In this document: piece after piece, positions 7,780-15,268 of the stretch
How positions within the stretch are numbered: position 1 is the stretch's first letter
How the letters are laid out: each line of letters begins with the position of its first letter
Assembly: GCF_035938995.1 (NCBI RefSeq)
Contig: NZ_DASZGI010000304.1
Span: forward strand, 1-32,229
Direction of reading: 5' to 3'
DNA: 32,229 nt
Source of the DNA: DASZGI01 sp035938995
Lineage (GTDB): Bacteria > Actinomycetota > Actinomycetes > Streptomycetales > Catenulisporaceae
Translations under genes and position numbers: made by a program
Notes under the pieces: generated by a model
Database searches by the model: none
Seen by the model: only the letters and a program-made list of their open reading frames with translations
What the model was told of the DNA's origin: nothing

Positions 7780-8604
7780 TCACCGCGCCAGCCGCGGCAG
7801 CAGGGCGGACGCGGCGGTGATCGACAGCACGGTCGCCCCGAACAGCACGGCGAAGTCGAGCGGCAGGTGCCCGCCGGTTCCGATCAGGAGGCTGCGCAGG
7901 CCGTCCACCTCGTAGGTCAGCGGATTGACCCGGGTGATCGGCTGGAGCCAGCCGGGCATCACCGAGATCGGGTAGAGCGCCGTGGAGGAGAAGAACAGCG
8001 GCATGGTGATGGCCTGGCCGATGCCCATCAGCCGGTCGCGGCTCAGCACGATGCCGGCGATCGACATCGACAGGCAGGAGAAGAACCCGGAGCCGAGCAC
8101 CACGAGCACCGCGACGCCGAGCAGTTTGAGCGGGTTGGCGGTCATGCCCACGCCGAGGATCGCCGCGAAGACCAGCACCACCAGCGCCTGGATCAGTGCC
8201 TTGACCCCGGCGGCGAAGGCCTTGCCGGTGATCAGGGCGGCGCGCGGGGTGGGCGTCACCAGGAGTTTGGTGAGCACGCCGGCGTCCCGCTCCCAGATGA
8301 TCTGGATGCCGTAGAAGATGGCGATGAACATGGCCGACTGCGCGATGATGCCCGGGGCCAGGTAGTCCAGGTAAGGGACCTTGCCGGTGGGGATCGCGCG
8401 GATGCGAGTGAAGGTCTCGCCGTATACGGCCAGCCAGAGCACCGGCTGGATCGCACGGGTATAGATCTCGGTGCGGTCGTGCCGGATCTTCTGCAGCTCG
8501 ACGACGCACAGCGTGAAAATGCGGGACGGCAGCACGCGCCAGCCGGTGCGCAGCGCGACCGGCTCAGCGAAGCCGAGCCGCTGTTCGACGGGTGCTACGG
8601 ACAT
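7780..8604 (-). CDS. ABC-2 type transporter permease (DrrB-like)
   Basis: This is a 274-residue integral membrane protein with six predicted helices and the ABC-2 family pattern: a cytosolic N-terminus, AIQPVLWLAVYG at the first helix, the central amphipathic segment IIWERDAGVLTKLLVTPTPR, and the C-terminal NPLTYEVDGLRSLLIG motif typical of DrrB-type drug exporters. The ATG at 8604 has GGGAGGG about 8 nt upstream, inside the 3' end of the ATPase gene; the two genes overlap by 41 bp, so translation is probably coupled. With the upstream ATPase it should form an exporter for a lipophilic compound. The substrate cannot be read from sequence. Confidence 0.93.
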   Translation of the reverse strand: MSVAPVEQRLGFAEPVALRTGWRVLPSRIFTLCVVELQKIRHDRTEIYTRAIQPVLWLAVYGETFTRIRAIPTGKVPYLDYLAPGIIAQSAMFIAIFYGIQIIWERDAGVLTKLLVTPTPRAALITGKAFAAGVKALIQALVVLVFAAILGVGMTANPLKLLGVAVLVVLGSGFFSCLSMSIAGIVLSRDRLMGIGQAITMPLFFSSTALYPISVMPGWLQPITRVNPLTYEVDGLRSLLIGTGGHLPLDFAVLFGATVLSITAASALLPRLAR

Positions 8605-9511
8605 CGCGGAATCCCTCCCTGGTCGGTTCGTCGAGCGTGTCGCCGGTGTAGTGGCGGAAGACGTCCTCGAGCGTCGCGCCGGGCGAGCCGAGCGAGGCCT
8701 TGAGCTCGGCCGGGGTGCCGGTGGCCCGGATCTTGGCGCGGTGCATCAGCGAGATGAGATCGCAGTACTGGTCGGCCTCGTCCATGTAGTGGGTGGTGAC
8801 GAAGACCGTCATGCCGGTAGCGGCCCGCACCTCGCCGATGCGCTCCCACACCGAGGCCCGGGCGATCGGGTCGAGGCCGATCGTGGGCTCGTCGAGGATG
8901 AGCAGGCGCGGAGCGGAGACCAGTGCCTGGGCGAGTTCCAGGCGACGGATCATGCCGCCGGAGTAGGTGCCAGCCATCCGGTCCGCGGCGTCGGAAAGGC
9001 CCACGGCGTCCAAAGCGGACGCGACGCGGGCGGCCCGGCGTTTGCTGGGCACGTCGAAGAGGCGGGCGAACATGGCGACGTTCTCCCGGCCGGTCAGCGC
9101 CGAGTCGGCAGACAACTGCTGCGGCACGTAGCCCAAGAGCCGGCGCACCGCCATCGGGTCGCGCGCGGCGTCGATCCCGAAGACCCGCACCATGCGGGGC
9201 GGCACGGGGAGCAGGGTCGTGATGGCACGGATCGCGGTCGTCTTCCCGGCGCCGTTCGGGCCGAGCAGGCCGTAGACGGTGCCCGGTTCGACCAGCAGGT
9301 CCACCTCGTCGACGGCCCGGAACTGCTTGAACGCGTAGACCAGGCCCGTGCACTGCAACGCCGGGACCGCGCCGGAGCCCGGATCCGCGTCGACGTTCGC
9401 ATTCAAGCCCGGATCCGCATCGGCAGCACCGGGGTCTGAACCGCGGGCCTGCGCCGGTGCCGCCACGGGCGGCGGCGCGTTGGTGTCCGCATTGTCCACT
9501 GAAGCGCTCAT
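8564..9511 (-). CDS. ABC transporter ATP-binding protein (DrrA-like)
   Basis: This is a 315-residue ATPase with all ABC motifs: Walker A GPNGAGKTT (84-92), Q-loop VPQQ (129-132), signature YSGGM (183-187), Walker B LLILDEP (203-209) and switch His241. The C-terminal segment FRHYTGDTLDE matches the DrrA drug-resistance subfamily. The first 50 residues form an unusual Ala/Asp/Pro-rich, probably disordered extension containing a repeated DADPG motif. The ATG at 9511 follows a GGAGGG ribosome site and overlaps the MarR stop as ATGA. It is the energising subunit for the permease encoded immediately downstream. Confidence 0.95.
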   Translation of the reverse strand: MSASVDNADTNAPPPVAAPAQARGSDPGAADADPGLNANVDADPGSGAVPALQCTGLVYAFKQFRAVDEVDLLVEPGTVYGLLGPNGAGKTTAIRAITTLLPVPPRMVRVFGIDAARDPMAVRRLLGYVPQQLSADSALTGRENVAMFARLFDVPSKRRAARVASALDAVGLSDAADRMAGTYSGGMIRRLELAQALVSAPRLLILDEPTIGLDPIARASVWERIGEVRAATGMTVFVTTHYMDEADQYCDLISLMHRAKIRATGTPAELKASLGSPGATLEDVFRHYTGDTLDEPTREGFRDVRSTRRTAARLR

Positions 9512-10059
9512 CTTCCCTCCACCTCACTTCCTTGGTTCGCAAAGCCGTCCTCGCCCGAATCGTCGCCCGGGAGGGCCGTGGAGCTCATCAGGCGGTCTGC
9601 GATCCGGCGCAGCGCGGGCAGGGCCGCAGCGACGGCCGCCGCGTCGTCCGACGAGAGCCCGCCAATCAGTTCGGCGAACAACGCGGTACGCCGATCCGAC
9701 CAGCGCGCCAGCCGGTCGAGCCCGGCGGGCGAAGCGCTGAGGTGGGCGGCGCGCCGGTCGACGGGGTCTGTCGAGCGGATCAGGTAGCCGCGCGCGGAGA
9801 GCTGGTTGACCAGCGCCGAGACCGAGTTCCCGGCCAGCCGCAGCTCACGCGCGGCCGCCGACACGCCGATCCCGGGCTGGGAGGCCACCAGCCGCAACAG
9901 CTCGACCTGGGCGCCGCTCAGCGGTTCGAGACCCAGCTCGCGCCGAACCCGCCGCCGCGCCGCACGCTGAATCCCGCCGAGCAACGCCGCGAACTCGCCG
10001 GCCAACGCCGAAGCGTCAGCCTCGGCGCCGGGTGCCGTGATCTCGGATGTAGCCTTCAT
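9508..10059 (-). CDS. MarR-family transcriptional regulator
   Basis: A 183-residue winged-helix regulator. The recognition region reads GIGVSAAARELRLAGNSVSA and the wing contains RSTDPVDRRAAHLSAS, the DxRD/DRR signature of MarR proteins. It is first in a three-gene operon (MarR, ATPase, permease), overlapping the ATPase start by 4 bp. This arrangement is typical of ligand-responsive local repressors of efflux pumps, so autoregulation through the AT-rich inverted repeat directly upstream is likely. GAGG lies only 1-2 nt before the ATG and a better GGAG about 14 nt away, so the start may be weak; no alternative upstream start is apparent. Confidence 0.92.
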   Translation of the reverse strand: MKATSEITAPGAEADASALAGEFAALLGGIQRAARRRVRRELGLEPLSGAQVELLRLVASQPGIGVSAAARELRLAGNSVSALVNQLSARGYLIRSTDPVDRRAAHLSASPAGLDRLARWSDRRTALFAELIGGLSSDDAAAVAAALPALRRIADRLMSSTALPGDDSGEDGFANQGSEVEGR

Positions 10060-10069
10060 GCCTCAAAGG

Positions 10070-10110
10070 TAACTCCTATACAGAGATAAATAAAGAGGGA
10101 AGCTCAGTTA
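10070..10110 (-). promoter_or_regulatory. AT-rich promoter/operator region of the MarR operon
   Basis: A 41-bp segment bounded by TAACT (10070-10074) and AGTTA (10106-10110) is far more AT-rich than its surroundings. It contains TATACAG and TAAATAAAG and lies 10-50 bp upstream of the MarR start. It is the likely promoter and MarR-binding site; exact hexamers are unclear. Confidence 0.4.
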
Positions 10111-10213
10111 TTTGCGGCGAGCGACATCCCAGCCCGATGCGCGAGAGCCATCTCGGCCCGATGGACGTCTCGTAGAGCCGCCTACGGTTGATGTCACGCG
10201 ATTGCGCCGACCG

Positions 10214-10264
10214 TGTCAGTGGGCCCACTCTGACAGCTCCCTCGACCCATGGGGCCTGTTAATT
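10214..10264. repeat. Dispersed repeat copy 1 (TGGGCCTGTTA family) with 22-bp palindrome
   Basis: TGTCAG(T)GGGCCCAC..CTGACA at 10214-10235 is a near-perfect palindrome. It runs into CAGCTCCCTCGACC and TGGGGCCTGTTAAT (10250-10263). The same CAGCTCCCTCGA and GGCCTGTTA blocks recur at 10410-10450, and the TGGGCCTGTTAAT.GG block at 24006-24020. Confidence 0.65.
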
Positions 10265-10287
10265 GGACACTGCGGAACGGGATTCGG

Positions 10288-10313
10288 GAGACGGCGGTGG
10301 CCATCGCCGTCTC
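10288..10313. repeat. 26-bp near-perfect palindrome
   Basis: GAGACGGCG (10288-10296) pairs perfectly with CGCCGTCTC (10305-10313); the eight bases between are GTGGCCAT, themselves almost palindromic. Possible operator, cruciform or terminator; no T-run follows. Confidence 0.55.
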
Positions 10314-10409
10314 AAGCCCGAGTCAAGGCTCCTCGCACGGCGGAGTCCATATCCGCAGCCGTGGGGATCGCCAGCCGCTGACCCACCCTGGACAGCCCGC
10401 TTCATCCGC

Positions 10410-10450
10410 GGGCCCACCCTCACAGCTCCCTCGATCCCGTGGGCCTGTTA
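10410..10450. repeat. Dispersed repeat copy 2 (TGGGCCTGTTA family)
   Basis: GGGCCCACCCT, CACAGCTCCCTCGATCC and TGGGCCTGTTA follow the order of copy 1. On the minus strand TAACAGGCCCA begins 16 nt after the WYL gene stop. A weaker related unit (ACCCACCCTGGACAGCCCGC) precedes it from 10381. Confidence 0.65.
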
Positions 10451-10466
10451 GTGGCGCGGCGCGAGC

Positions 10467-11429
10467 TCAGTGAGACCGCGCGGCAGCCGCGAGCAGCCGC
10501 TGCCCCAACCGCGACGCGGCGTCCTGGATCTCGCGCGACCGCTCGATGCGGAACGGCGCGGGGACGGCCGCCAGCTGTTCGGCGTACCAGGCGGGGTTGC
10601 TGGTGCTGCCGACGAGGCGGGTGGTCCCGTCGTCGAGCGGCTCGAGCCTGCCGAGCGCTCGGGGGACGCACGGCGCCAGCTTGTCGATCGGTGCGTCGAT
10701 GACCACCTCGGCCTCGTACTCCCATCCGACGGCGAGATGGTCCTCGAGCATGCCGACCGGATCGAGGTCGGCCGGCGGGATGAAACTTTCCTCGAGCACC
10801 TCCACCGCGCGGACCCGGTCGATTCGGTAAGCGCGCCGGGCGCCGACCTTGTGGGACCAGCACAGCAGGTACCACCGGCCGTGGCGCACCACGACCGCCC
10901 ACGGGTCCGCATCGCCTTCCCACTGCGAGCCGGACTCGGAGCAGTAGCCGAGCCGCACCCGCCGACGGTCCGAGCACGCCCGCACCAGCGCGGTCGTGGT
11001 CTCCGGCGCCGGGCGTGCCGCGCTGCGGTCTGGTGCTGGCGCCGTGGTGCGGCGGACGGCTTCGGCCTGGGCGGCCACCGGTTCCGGAAGCGCCCGCATG
11101 ATCTTGCCGAGCGCGCTGCCGACCAGGTCCGTGGGGTCGCCCGCGTCGTGATGGCCGTCGAGCACGGCCATGACCAGGCCGAGCGCCTCGGCGGCCGTGA
11201 AGACCAGCGGGGGCAGCCGCAGCCCCCGGCCGAGCCGGTACCCGCCGTAGGGCCCGCGGATCGATTCGACCGGGATGCCCGCCTCGCGCAGGATACCGAT
11301 ATAGCGGCGGGCGGCGCGCTCGGTCACGCCGAGCTTGTCGGCGAGCCGGTCGGCGGTGATGCCGGGGCCCGCCTGAAGCAACTCCAGGGCCAGCAGCGCC
11401 CGCGCGGTGGGGCTCGTGTCGGGCTTCAC
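10467..11429 (-). CDS. WYL-domain transcriptional regulator (DeoR-type HTH)
   Basis: This is a 320-residue regulator: an N-terminal winged helix-turn-helix (about 8-60, with ADRLADKLGVTERAARRYIG), a WYL domain (about 135-205, with WAVVVRHGRWYLLCWSHKVG and RAYRIDRVRAVEVL) and a C-terminal WCX extension. WYL domains sense ligands, often nucleotides or nucleic acid, and control DNA-damage, phage-defence or metabolic genes (family knowledge). The GTG start at 11429 has GGAGG at 11434-11438 on the minus strand; the open frame continues far upstream, through the divergent GNAT gene, without coding character. A 55-bp intergenic space shared with the divergent acetyltransferase contains an inverted repeat, so it probably controls itself and that gene. 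Confidence 0.92.
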   Translation of the reverse strand: MKPDTSPTARALLALELLQAGPGITADRLADKLGVTERAARRYIGILREAGIPVESIRGPYGGYRLGRGLRLPPLVFTAAEALGLVMAVLDGHHDAGDPTDLVGSALGKIMRALPEPVAAQAEAVRRTTAPAPDRSAARPAPETTTALVRACSDRRRVRLGYCSESGSQWEGDADPWAVVVRHGRWYLLCWSHKVGARRAYRIDRVRAVEVLEESFIPPADLDPVGMLEDHLAVGWEYEAEVVIDAPIDKLAPCVPRALGRLEPLDDGTTRLVGSTSNPAWYAEQLAAVPAPFRIERSREIQDAASRLGQRLLAAAARSH

Positions 11430-11440
11430 ACTTCCTCCAC

Positions 11441-11465
11441 GTTCCGGAAGCACATTGACCGGAAC
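11441..11465. promoter_or_regulatory. Inverted repeat in the WYL/GNAT divergent space
   Basis: GTTCCGG (11441-11447) and CCGGAAC (11459-11465) are exact 7-bp inverted arms 11 nt apart, filling most of the 55-bp gap between two divergent starts. Candidate operator for the WYL regulator. Confidence 0.45.
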
Positions 11466-11484
11466 AGAGCCTAAGGTGCCGGAC

Positions 11485-12255
11485 ATGGCCGAGGACACCA
11501 CTTTGCGCTCACCCGCTGTCGGCGACCACGTTCGCCGGTCGGGCCGACGCGAATCCGCCGCGACGTCGGCGAACGGGTCGACCGCGCGCAGGACCCCGGT
11601 CACGCAGGATTCCCTGCGGATCGTTCCGGCGAACGAGGCCACGTGGCAGGACGTGCAGGACGTCTTCGACGGCGCCGATTCGCGCCGCTGCCAGTGCCAG
11701 CGGTTCAAGGTCGTCGGCTGGATCTGGCGCGACTCGACCTGGGAGCAGCGGACCGCGATGCTGCGCGACCAGACCGCCTGCGACATCCCGCTCGCCGCCG
11801 AAACCGGCGGCCTGATCGCCTACGTCGAGGACCAGCCTGCGGGCTGGGTGGCGGTCGAGCCGCGCACGGCGTACCCGAAGCTGCGCACGCTGCGCGTGCC
11901 GTGGAGCGGGCGGCAGGAGGACAAGGACGACCCGGACGTCTGGGCCGTGACGTGCTTCGTGGTCCGCAAGCGGTATCGGGGCCGCGGCCTGACGTATCCG
12001 CTGGCTCGAGCCGCGGTGGACTTCGCCCGGGAGCGCGGAGCCCGGGCGCTGGAGGCCTACCCGATGGTCACCGAACCCGGAAAGGAGATCACCTGGGGCG
12101 AACTGCACGTCGGCGCCCGGCAGGTTTTCGAGGAGGCCGGATTCGAGGAAGTCAGCCATCCCAGCGTGCGCAGATTCGTGATGCGGATCGAATTCGGAAA
12201 AGCGCCGGCGAGCGCGGAGCATGAGGGTTCTTCGATGGTGGCCGAGACGCGATGA
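11485..12255 (+). CDS. GNAT-family N-acetyltransferase
   Basis: This is a 256-residue protein. The first 45 residues are variable; the GNAT domain begins at SLRIVPANEATWQDVQDVF. The acetyl-CoA-binding loop is RKRYRGRGLTYPLARAA, fitting the Q/RxxGxG/A motif, and the closing strand is VFEEAGFEEVSHPS. ATG 11485 is chosen because AAGG lies 8 nt upstream and because the longer frame would run across the WYL start. The region DSRRCQCQRFKVVGWIW with two Cys is characteristic of a poorly studied actinobacterial GNAT subgroup. The acceptor substrate is unknown. It is divergent from the WYL regulator, which may control it. Confidence 0.88.
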   Translation: MAEDTTLRSPAVGDHVRRSGRRESAATSANGSTARRTPVTQDSLRIVPANEATWQDVQDVFDGADSRRCQCQRFKVVGWIWRDSTWEQRTAMLRDQTACDIPLAAETGGLIAYVEDQPAGWVAVEPRTAYPKLRTLRVPWSGRQEDKDDPDVWAVTCFVVRKRYRGRGLTYPLARAAVDFARERGARALEAYPMVTEPGKEITWGELHVGARQVFEEAGFEEVSHPSVRRFVMRIEFGKAPASAEHEGSSMVAETR

Positions 12256-12345
12256 CGGCCGTGGATCGGCGCGATTTCGGCAGGCTTTGAAGATCGGGCG
12301 TGACGTGGCGATCCCCGTTCCCCCTCAGCATCACCAAAGGTAGGG

Positions 12346-12374
12346 TTGACGATCCGCGCTACCGCCCACATAAT
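12346..12374 (+). promoter_or_regulatory. Strong sigma-70-type promoter of the GH16 gene
   Basis: TTGACG (12346-12351) and CATAAT (12369-12374) are separated by exactly 17 nt. The expected start point near 12381 lies at the edge of the operator, leaving a leader of about 165 nt. Confidence 0.75.
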
Positions 12375-12382
12375 CAGCCCCC

Positions 12383-12394
12383 GGAAACGTTTCC
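12383..12394. promoter_or_regulatory. LacI-family operator GGAAACGTTTCC (GH16)
   Basis: This perfect 12-bp palindrome has the central CG typical of LacI/GalR-family sites. It starts 9 nt after the -10 box, so a bound repressor would block initiation. A partial half-site AACGTTTC follows at 12395-12402. Nearly the same sequence occurs behind the GH3 promoter. Confidence 0.75.
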
Positions 12395-12548
12395 AACGTT
12401 TCATCTCCCGGTTGCCACGGCGCTGTCAACCGAACACGGATCCAGTCCGATTGCGGGCGACTCCCCTCCCCCGCCGCCGGACTCGCCGACCCACTCCCGT
12501 CCACGCGTCCCGCACGACGCGGCGGGCGGACCCCATGGAGGTCGCACC

Positions 12549-13892
12549 TTGTTCGGACTGTTCAGATCGCCCCCGCCCGCCGCGGGCGACGCGCCCCGGC
12601 GCCGCCGCCTCCGGCTCCCACTCCTGCTGATCGCCGTGCTGGCACCGATCAGCGCCTTGCTGTTCGGGATCACCTTCGCCACCACCGCCCAGGCCGCACT
12701 GCCCGGTCCGCCGTCCGGCTGGACCCAGGTGTTCGCCGACGACTTCAACGGTTCCGCGGGCAGCGGGATCGACGGCCAGTGGATGTACGACACCGGCCAG
12801 GGCGTGTGGGGCACCGGCGAGATCGAGAACATGACCAACTCCACCGCCAACGTCCACCTGGACGGCAACGGCAACCTCGACATCACCGCCCTCAACAACG
12901 GCGGCTGGACCTCCGGCCGCGTGCAGACCACCTCCGCCAACGTCGGCGCCCCGGCCGGCGGCAAGCTGGAGGTCACCGCCAACATCGACCAGCCCAACGG
13001 CGGCCCCGGCTACTGGCCGGCGTTCTGGATGCTCGGTCCCGGCCAATGGCCCGAGAACGGCGAGATCGACATCATGGAGGACGTCAACTCGCTGTCCGAG
13101 CTGTCCGGCACCATCCACTGCGGCGTCGACCCCGGCGGTCCCTGCAACGAGCCCAACGGCATCGGCAGCGGGCTGCGCGGCTGCGGCGGCTGCCAGTCCG
13201 GCTTCCACACCTACACGATGATCCTCGACCGCACCAACACCTCGGCCGAGTCGATCACCTTCTACCTCGACGGCAACTCCTACTTCACCGTCACCGAGGG
13301 GCAGGTCGGCACCTCGACCTGGCAGGCCGCCTTCGACCACAACCTGTCGATCATCCTCGACCTGGCCATCGGCGGCGCCTACCCCAACGGCGTCTGCGGC
13401 TGCACCACGCCGACCGGCGCGACCTCGTCCGGCGGCACCATGCAGGTCGACTACGTCGCCGCGTACACCACGAACGGTGGCGGCGGCCCGCCGCCCCCGC
13501 CGCCGCCCGGGTCCGGCCAGATCACCAACCGCTACAACGGCCTGTGCCTCGACGTGCGCGGCGCCAACAGCGCCAACTTCACCCCGGTTCAGGTCTACAC
13601 CTGCAATGGCACCAACGCGCAGCAGTGGTCCGTGGTCCAGGCCGGCAGCACTCTGCACGCCCTAGGTAAGTGCTTGGATATCAACGGCGGCGGCACAGCG
13701 AACGGCACAACAGTCGACCTATACGACTGTAATAACACAGGCGCACAGGTCTTCATCCCGCAATCGAACGGCTCGCTCTACAACCCGCAGTCCGGCAAGT
13801 GCCTCGACGACACGGGCTATGGCGGCTCCGGCACCCAAGCCCAGATCTGGGCCTGCTCCGGCAACACCAACCAGCAGTGGAACCTCCCCTGA
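12549..13892 (+). CDS. Secreted GH16 endo-beta-glucanase (laminarinase-type) with ricin-type lectin domain
   Basis: A 447-residue exported enzyme. The TTG start at 12549 has GGAGG (12537-12541) 7 nt before it and gives a textbook signal peptide: RRRRLRLPLL, hydrophobic core, TTAQA cleavage site. No in-frame ATG has a comparable ribosome site. The GH16 catalytic domain (about 55-310) contains PGYWPAFWMLG and the signature EIDIME at 172-177; E172 and E177 would be nucleophile and acid/base. The extra Met in EIDIME marks the beta-bulge type seen in 1,3-beta-glucanases. A Gly/Pro linker (GGGGPPPPPPPG) joins a 125-residue CBM13/ricin-B lectin domain with three repeats, two ending QQW and the middle one degenerate (QVF). 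Likely hydrolyses beta-1,3-glucans such as laminarin or fungal wall glucan. Confidence 0.93.
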   Translation: MFGLFRSPPPAAGDAPRRRRLRLPLLLIAVLAPISALLFGITFATTAQAALPGPPSGWTQVFADDFNGSAGSGIDGQWMYDTGQGVWGTGEIENMTNSTANVHLDGNGNLDITALNNGGWTSGRVQTTSANVGAPAGGKLEVTANIDQPNGGPGYWPAFWMLGPGQWPENGEIDIMEDVNSLSELSGTIHCGVDPGGPCNEPNGIGSGLRGCGGCQSGFHTYTMILDRTNTSAESITFYLDGNSYFTVTEGQVGTSTWQAAFDHNLSIILDLAIGGAYPNGVCGCTTPTGATSSGGTMQVDYVAAYTTNGGGGPPPPPPPGSGQITNRYNGLCLDVRGANSANFTPVQVYTCNGTNAQQWSVVQAGSTLHALGKCLDINGGGTANGTTVDLYDCNNTGAQVFIPQSNGSLYNPQSGKCLDDTGYGGSGTQAQIWACSGNTNQQWNLP

Positions 13893-13961
13893 TCGAAAGC
13901 ATGACGCTGCCCCACCGCGTCAGCTGATCATCCGCGCCGGCACCCCTGCTAGCGTGGAGAG

Positions 13962-14000
13962 ATGACCGCAGGACCGGGCGCCGGACGGCGCGCTCCGTGA
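13962..14000 (+). other. Short upstream ORF overlapping the P450 start (GTGA)
   Basis: A 12-codon ORF (MTAGPGAGRRAP) starts at ATG 13962 behind GGAGAG. Its TGA (13998-14000) overlaps the P450 GTG (13997-13999). The P450 GTG lacks a clear ribosome site of its own. Either translation is coupled through this leader, or a one-base difference has separated the natural N-terminus from the rest. Confidence 0.4.
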
Positions 14001-15211
14001 CCACTCCCACGGCGCGCGTCGGCCGGCGCCCGCCTGTTGGCTTTCCGCTCGGCGCCGCTGTCACGCTCGCCGAACTCGAGGGCGATCCGCACCCCGTGTC
14101 GGCCCGGCTGCGCGCGCAGGAGCCGGTCTCCTGGCTGCCGGTGCTCGACGGCTGGCTCGTCACCGGCTACGACCTGGCGCTCGACGTGATGCGGGACGCG
14201 CGCACGTTCACCGTCGACGACCCGCGTTTCTCCACCGCCCGCGTCATCGGCCCGAGCATGCTCTCGCTCGACGGGCCCGAACACGCCCGCCACCGCGGCC
14301 CCTTCGTCGAGCCCTTCTATCCGGCCAAGGTCGAGGAGCGCTTCGCAGCGTTCGTGCAGGAGGAAACCGAGCGCCTGCTCTCCGCTCTGCGCCCGCGCGG
14401 CGCGGCCGATCTGCGCGCCGAATTCGCTGGCCCGCTCGCCGTCGCCGTCGTGGCGCGGGCCTTGGGCATCTCGGGCGCCGACGCTGCCACCGTGCTGGCC
14501 TGGTACGCAGCGATCGTCGGCGCCGTCTCGGACATCACGGCCGGCCAACCCCCGCGCCCGGCCGCGGCGGCGGCGTTCGCGGAACTCGGGGAGACCGTGC
14601 ACGCCTCCATCGCACCGCGCGACGGTGACGCGGCCTCGCTTCTCGCGGACGCGGCTGCGCACAGCACCCTTACTCCCAGCGAGATCGTCTCCAATGCGGC
14701 GGTGCTGATGTTCGGCGGCATCGAGACCACGGACGCGATGATCGCCAATGTCGTCTACCACCTGCTCCCAGACCCCGAACAGCTCGCCCTCGTGCGCGCC
14801 GATCCGGATCTCGCGGGCGACGCCGTCGAGGAGTCGTTGCGCCTGGAACCGGCGGCATCGGTTGTGGACCGGTACGCGACCCGGGACGTGTCGATCGGCG
14901 GCGCCGACATCCGCGCCGGAGAGCTGGTACGGGTGTCGCTCGCGGCCGCGAACCGCGATCCGGCGGTCTTCGACGAGCCGGACCGGTTCGATCTGCGCCG
15001 CCCGAACTCCCGCAAGCAGTTGGCGTTCGCCCGCGGCCCGCACTTCTGCCCGGGTGCGCACCTGGCACGCATGGAGGCCCGCGATGCTGTCAGCGCACTG
15101 ATCGCGGGACTGCCGGGTCTGCGCATGGATCCGGCGCAGGGCTTGGCTGACGGGCCGCGAGGGCTGGTCTTCCGCAAGCCGCAGACGCTTCGCGTCGTGT
15201 GGGACGCGTGA
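13997..15211 (+). CDS. Cytochrome P450
   Basis: This is a 404-residue soluble bacterial class I P450, full length for the family. The I-helix oxygen-binding motif is GGIETT (240-245), the K-helix ExxR is ESLR (279-282), and the haem loop is FARGPHFCPGAHLARME with proximal Cys351. It needs an external ferredoxin and reductase; neither is next to it. It starts 104 bp after the secreted glucanase gene on the same strand but is functionally unrelated, and is more likely transcribed separately. GTG 13997 is the only start that keeps the N-terminus, but it has a poor ribosome site (see the overlapping short ORF). The substrate cannot be inferred from motifs. Confidence 0.93.
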   Translation: MTTPTARVGRRPPVGFPLGAAVTLAELEGDPHPVSARLRAQEPVSWLPVLDGWLVTGYDLALDVMRDARTFTVDDPRFSTARVIGPSMLSLDGPEHARHRGPFVEPFYPAKVEERFAAFVQEETERLLSALRPRGAADLRAEFAGPLAVAVVARALGISGADAATVLAWYAAIVGAVSDITAGQPPRPAAAAAFAELGETVHASIAPRDGDAASLLADAAAHSTLTPSEIVSNAAVLMFGGIETTDAMIANVVYHLLPDPEQLALVRADPDLAGDAVEESLRLEPAASVVDRYATRDVSIGGADIRAGELVRVSLAAANRDPAVFDEPDRFDLRRPNSRKQLAFARGPHFCPGAHLARMEARDAVSALIAGLPGLRMDPAQGLADGPRGLVFRKPQTLRVVWDA

Positions 15212-15227
15212 TCCCGAGGGCCGTGAC

Positions 15228-15259
15228 GCTGTCCTCTTATTAAGCTGTCCCCTTACTAC
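15228..15259. repeat. Tandem 16-bp repeat between convergent genes
   Basis: GCTGTCCTCTTATTAA (15228-15243) is followed directly by GCTGTCCCCTTACTAC (15244-15259), with 13 of 16 bases identical. It fills most of the 57-bp gap between the P450 stop and the small minus-strand ORF. Confidence 0.55.
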
Positions 15260-15268
15260 GCCGGCTTC

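Larger units (their letters stand above)
10060..10466. other. 407-bp gene-free region with palindromes and dispersed repeats
   Basis: Between the MarR start and the WYL stop no ORF has convincing coding character. The region holds the MarR promoter, a CCATC/GATGG hairpin near 10148-10163, two copies of the TGGGCCTGTTA repeat and a 26-bp palindrome. All but the CCATC/GATGG hairpin are listed separately. Confidence 0.6.

Noticed and set aside
11430..11786. Longer WYL protein starting at 11786
   Set aside because: The extra 119 residues are antisense to the GNAT gene and lack protein character; GTG 11429 has a good ribosome site.
12300..12548. ATG-type start at 12300 for the GH16 protein
   Set aside because: That frame runs through the promoter and operator and would bury the signal peptide; TTG 12549 has GGAGG at 7 nt.
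13902..13922. Terminator hairpin after the GH16 gene (TGACGC..GCGTCA)
   Set aside because: Only a 6-bp stem with a 9-nt loop and no T-run; too weak to call.
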